Source: Nitrosospira sp.
Lineage (GTDB): Bacteria > Pseudomonadota > Gammaproteobacteria > Burkholderiales > Nitrosomonadaceae
DNA length: 5,673 nucleotides
Direction of reading: 5' to 3'
NCBI GenBank assembly: GCA_030453055.1
Contig: JAKDLC010000154.1
Coordinates: forward strand, 1 to 5,673
Shown here: in pieces, positions 5,096-5,673 of the stretch
Layout: each line of letters opens with the position of its first letter
How positions within the stretch are numbered: the first letter of the stretch is position 1
Notes under the pieces: model-generated
Databases searched by the model: none
Seen by the model: only the letters and a program-made list of their open reading frames with translations
What the model was told of the DNA's origin: nothing
Program-made: the position numbers and the translations under genes

Positions 5096-5673
5096 ATGCT
5101 GACATTTGAGGACGAGATAGTGCAATCGGGCGTGCCGCGGACGAACAGGTCGCTGAGCGAAGCGCGTATGCGGACTGCATCCAGGTCAAACCTGCAGGCC
5201 GGCAACCGCATGACTGGCGTCAATGGTATTGAAAGCAGTGAGAAGGATGAACGTTATGCCGCCGATAACGCCAATCGTCGCATATCGGTGGAAGATAAGC
5301 GCATCATCAATTGCAAAGCGGATGTCAACCAGCTGGTGCCGTTCAAATACAAGTGGGCATGGGAAAAATATCTCTCCGCCTGCGCCAATCACTGGATGCC
5401 GCAGGAAATCAACATGAGTCCCGATATCGCCCTCTGGAAAGATCCCAATGGACTGACCGAGGATGAACGCCGCCTGGTCAAACGTAACCTGGGTTTCTTT
5501 GTTACCGCTGATTCGCTGGCCGCCAACAACATCGTGCTCGGGACCTACCGGCACATCACCAATCCGGAATGCCGTCAATATCTGTTGCGCCAGGCATTCG
5601 AAGAGGCGATTCATACGCATGCTTATCAGTACATCGTCGAATCGCTGGGGCTGAACGAGGGGGAGATTTTCAA
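5096..5673 (+). CDS. nrdB: Class Ia ribonucleoside-diphosphate reductase, beta (small, radical-generating) subunit, 3' end cut by window
   Basis: The frame is open to the window edge: 192 codons plus two bases. NrdB houses the diiron-oxo centre and the stable tyrosyl radical passed to NrdA. Against E. coli NrdB, the first ligands are present: D139 in TADSLAANN (D84), E170 and H173 in [10 protein letters not shown] (E115, H118). The radical tyrosine Y177 (Y122) is also there, so this is not a class Ic protein, where Tyr becomes Phe. The remaining ligands and the C-terminal tail that docks on NrdA lie beyond the window. The first 65 residues are low in conservation and rich in Ser, Asn, Arg and Asp/Glu. 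The recognisable fold begins near [19 protein letters not shown] (74-92). The opening MLTFEDE resembles the usual MLxWDDE start of gammaproteobacterial and betaproteobacterial homologues, supporting ATG 5096. It is co-transcribed with nrdA across a 34-bp gap. Confidence 0.97.
   Translation, partial: MLTFEDEIVQSGVPRTNRSLSEARMRTASRSNLQAGNRMTGVNGIESSEKDERYAADNANRRISVEDKRIINCKADVNQLVPFKYKWAWEKYLSACANHWMPQEINMSPDIALWKDPNGLTEDERRLVKRNLGFFVTADSLAANNIVLGTYRHITNPECRQYLLRQAFEEAIHTHAYQYIVESLGLNEGEIF

Overview
The window reads as proteobacterial chromosome, most likely betaproteobacterial. The long two-ATP-cone NrdA followed directly by NrdB, the NrdR boxes and the GC-rich codon use fit this. A Nitrosospira-like nitrifier is a guess from general similarity; no marker gene here settles it.

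Layout. Positions 1-54 carry two 22-bp direct repeats (24-bp period), the second closing with a TGTCA...TGACA pair. This looks like the end of an insertion sequence, possibly IS21 family, whose body would lie left of the window. Next, on the minus strand, is a type II toxin-antitoxin pair: a DinJ/RelB-type antitoxin (615-343) and a YafQ-type mRNA interferase (356-75), overlapping by 14 bp, with a candidate promoter and palindrome upstream. A second minus-strand unit (1995-713) holds two genes of unknown function that I recognise as the TIGR02587 (multi-span membrane protein) and TIGR02588 (membrane-anchored, beta-rich extracytoplasmic domain) families, which are known as a two-gene pair.

From 2200 rightwards the plus strand encodes class Ia ribonucleotide reductase: nrdA complete (953 aa) and nrdB cut by the window end after 192 codons. 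NrdA has the full catalytic cysteine set, the radical-transfer tyrosine pair and a C-terminal CxxC. NrdB keeps the radical tyrosine and the first iron ligands.

The 204-bp divergent region (1996-2199) is the richest regulatory stretch. It holds two NrdR-type palindromes exactly 32 bp apart, a separate perfect palindrome TTTTGAC-N4-GTCAAAA of the FNR/FixK/CRP kind, and two candidate nrdA promoters. The sequence shows a conventional dNTP-synthesis operon under NrdR, possibly with an added redox or oxygen-responsive input shared with the uncharacterised membrane operon. The best candidates for something undescribed are the TIGR02587/TIGR02588 pair and the FNR-like site between it and nrdAB.
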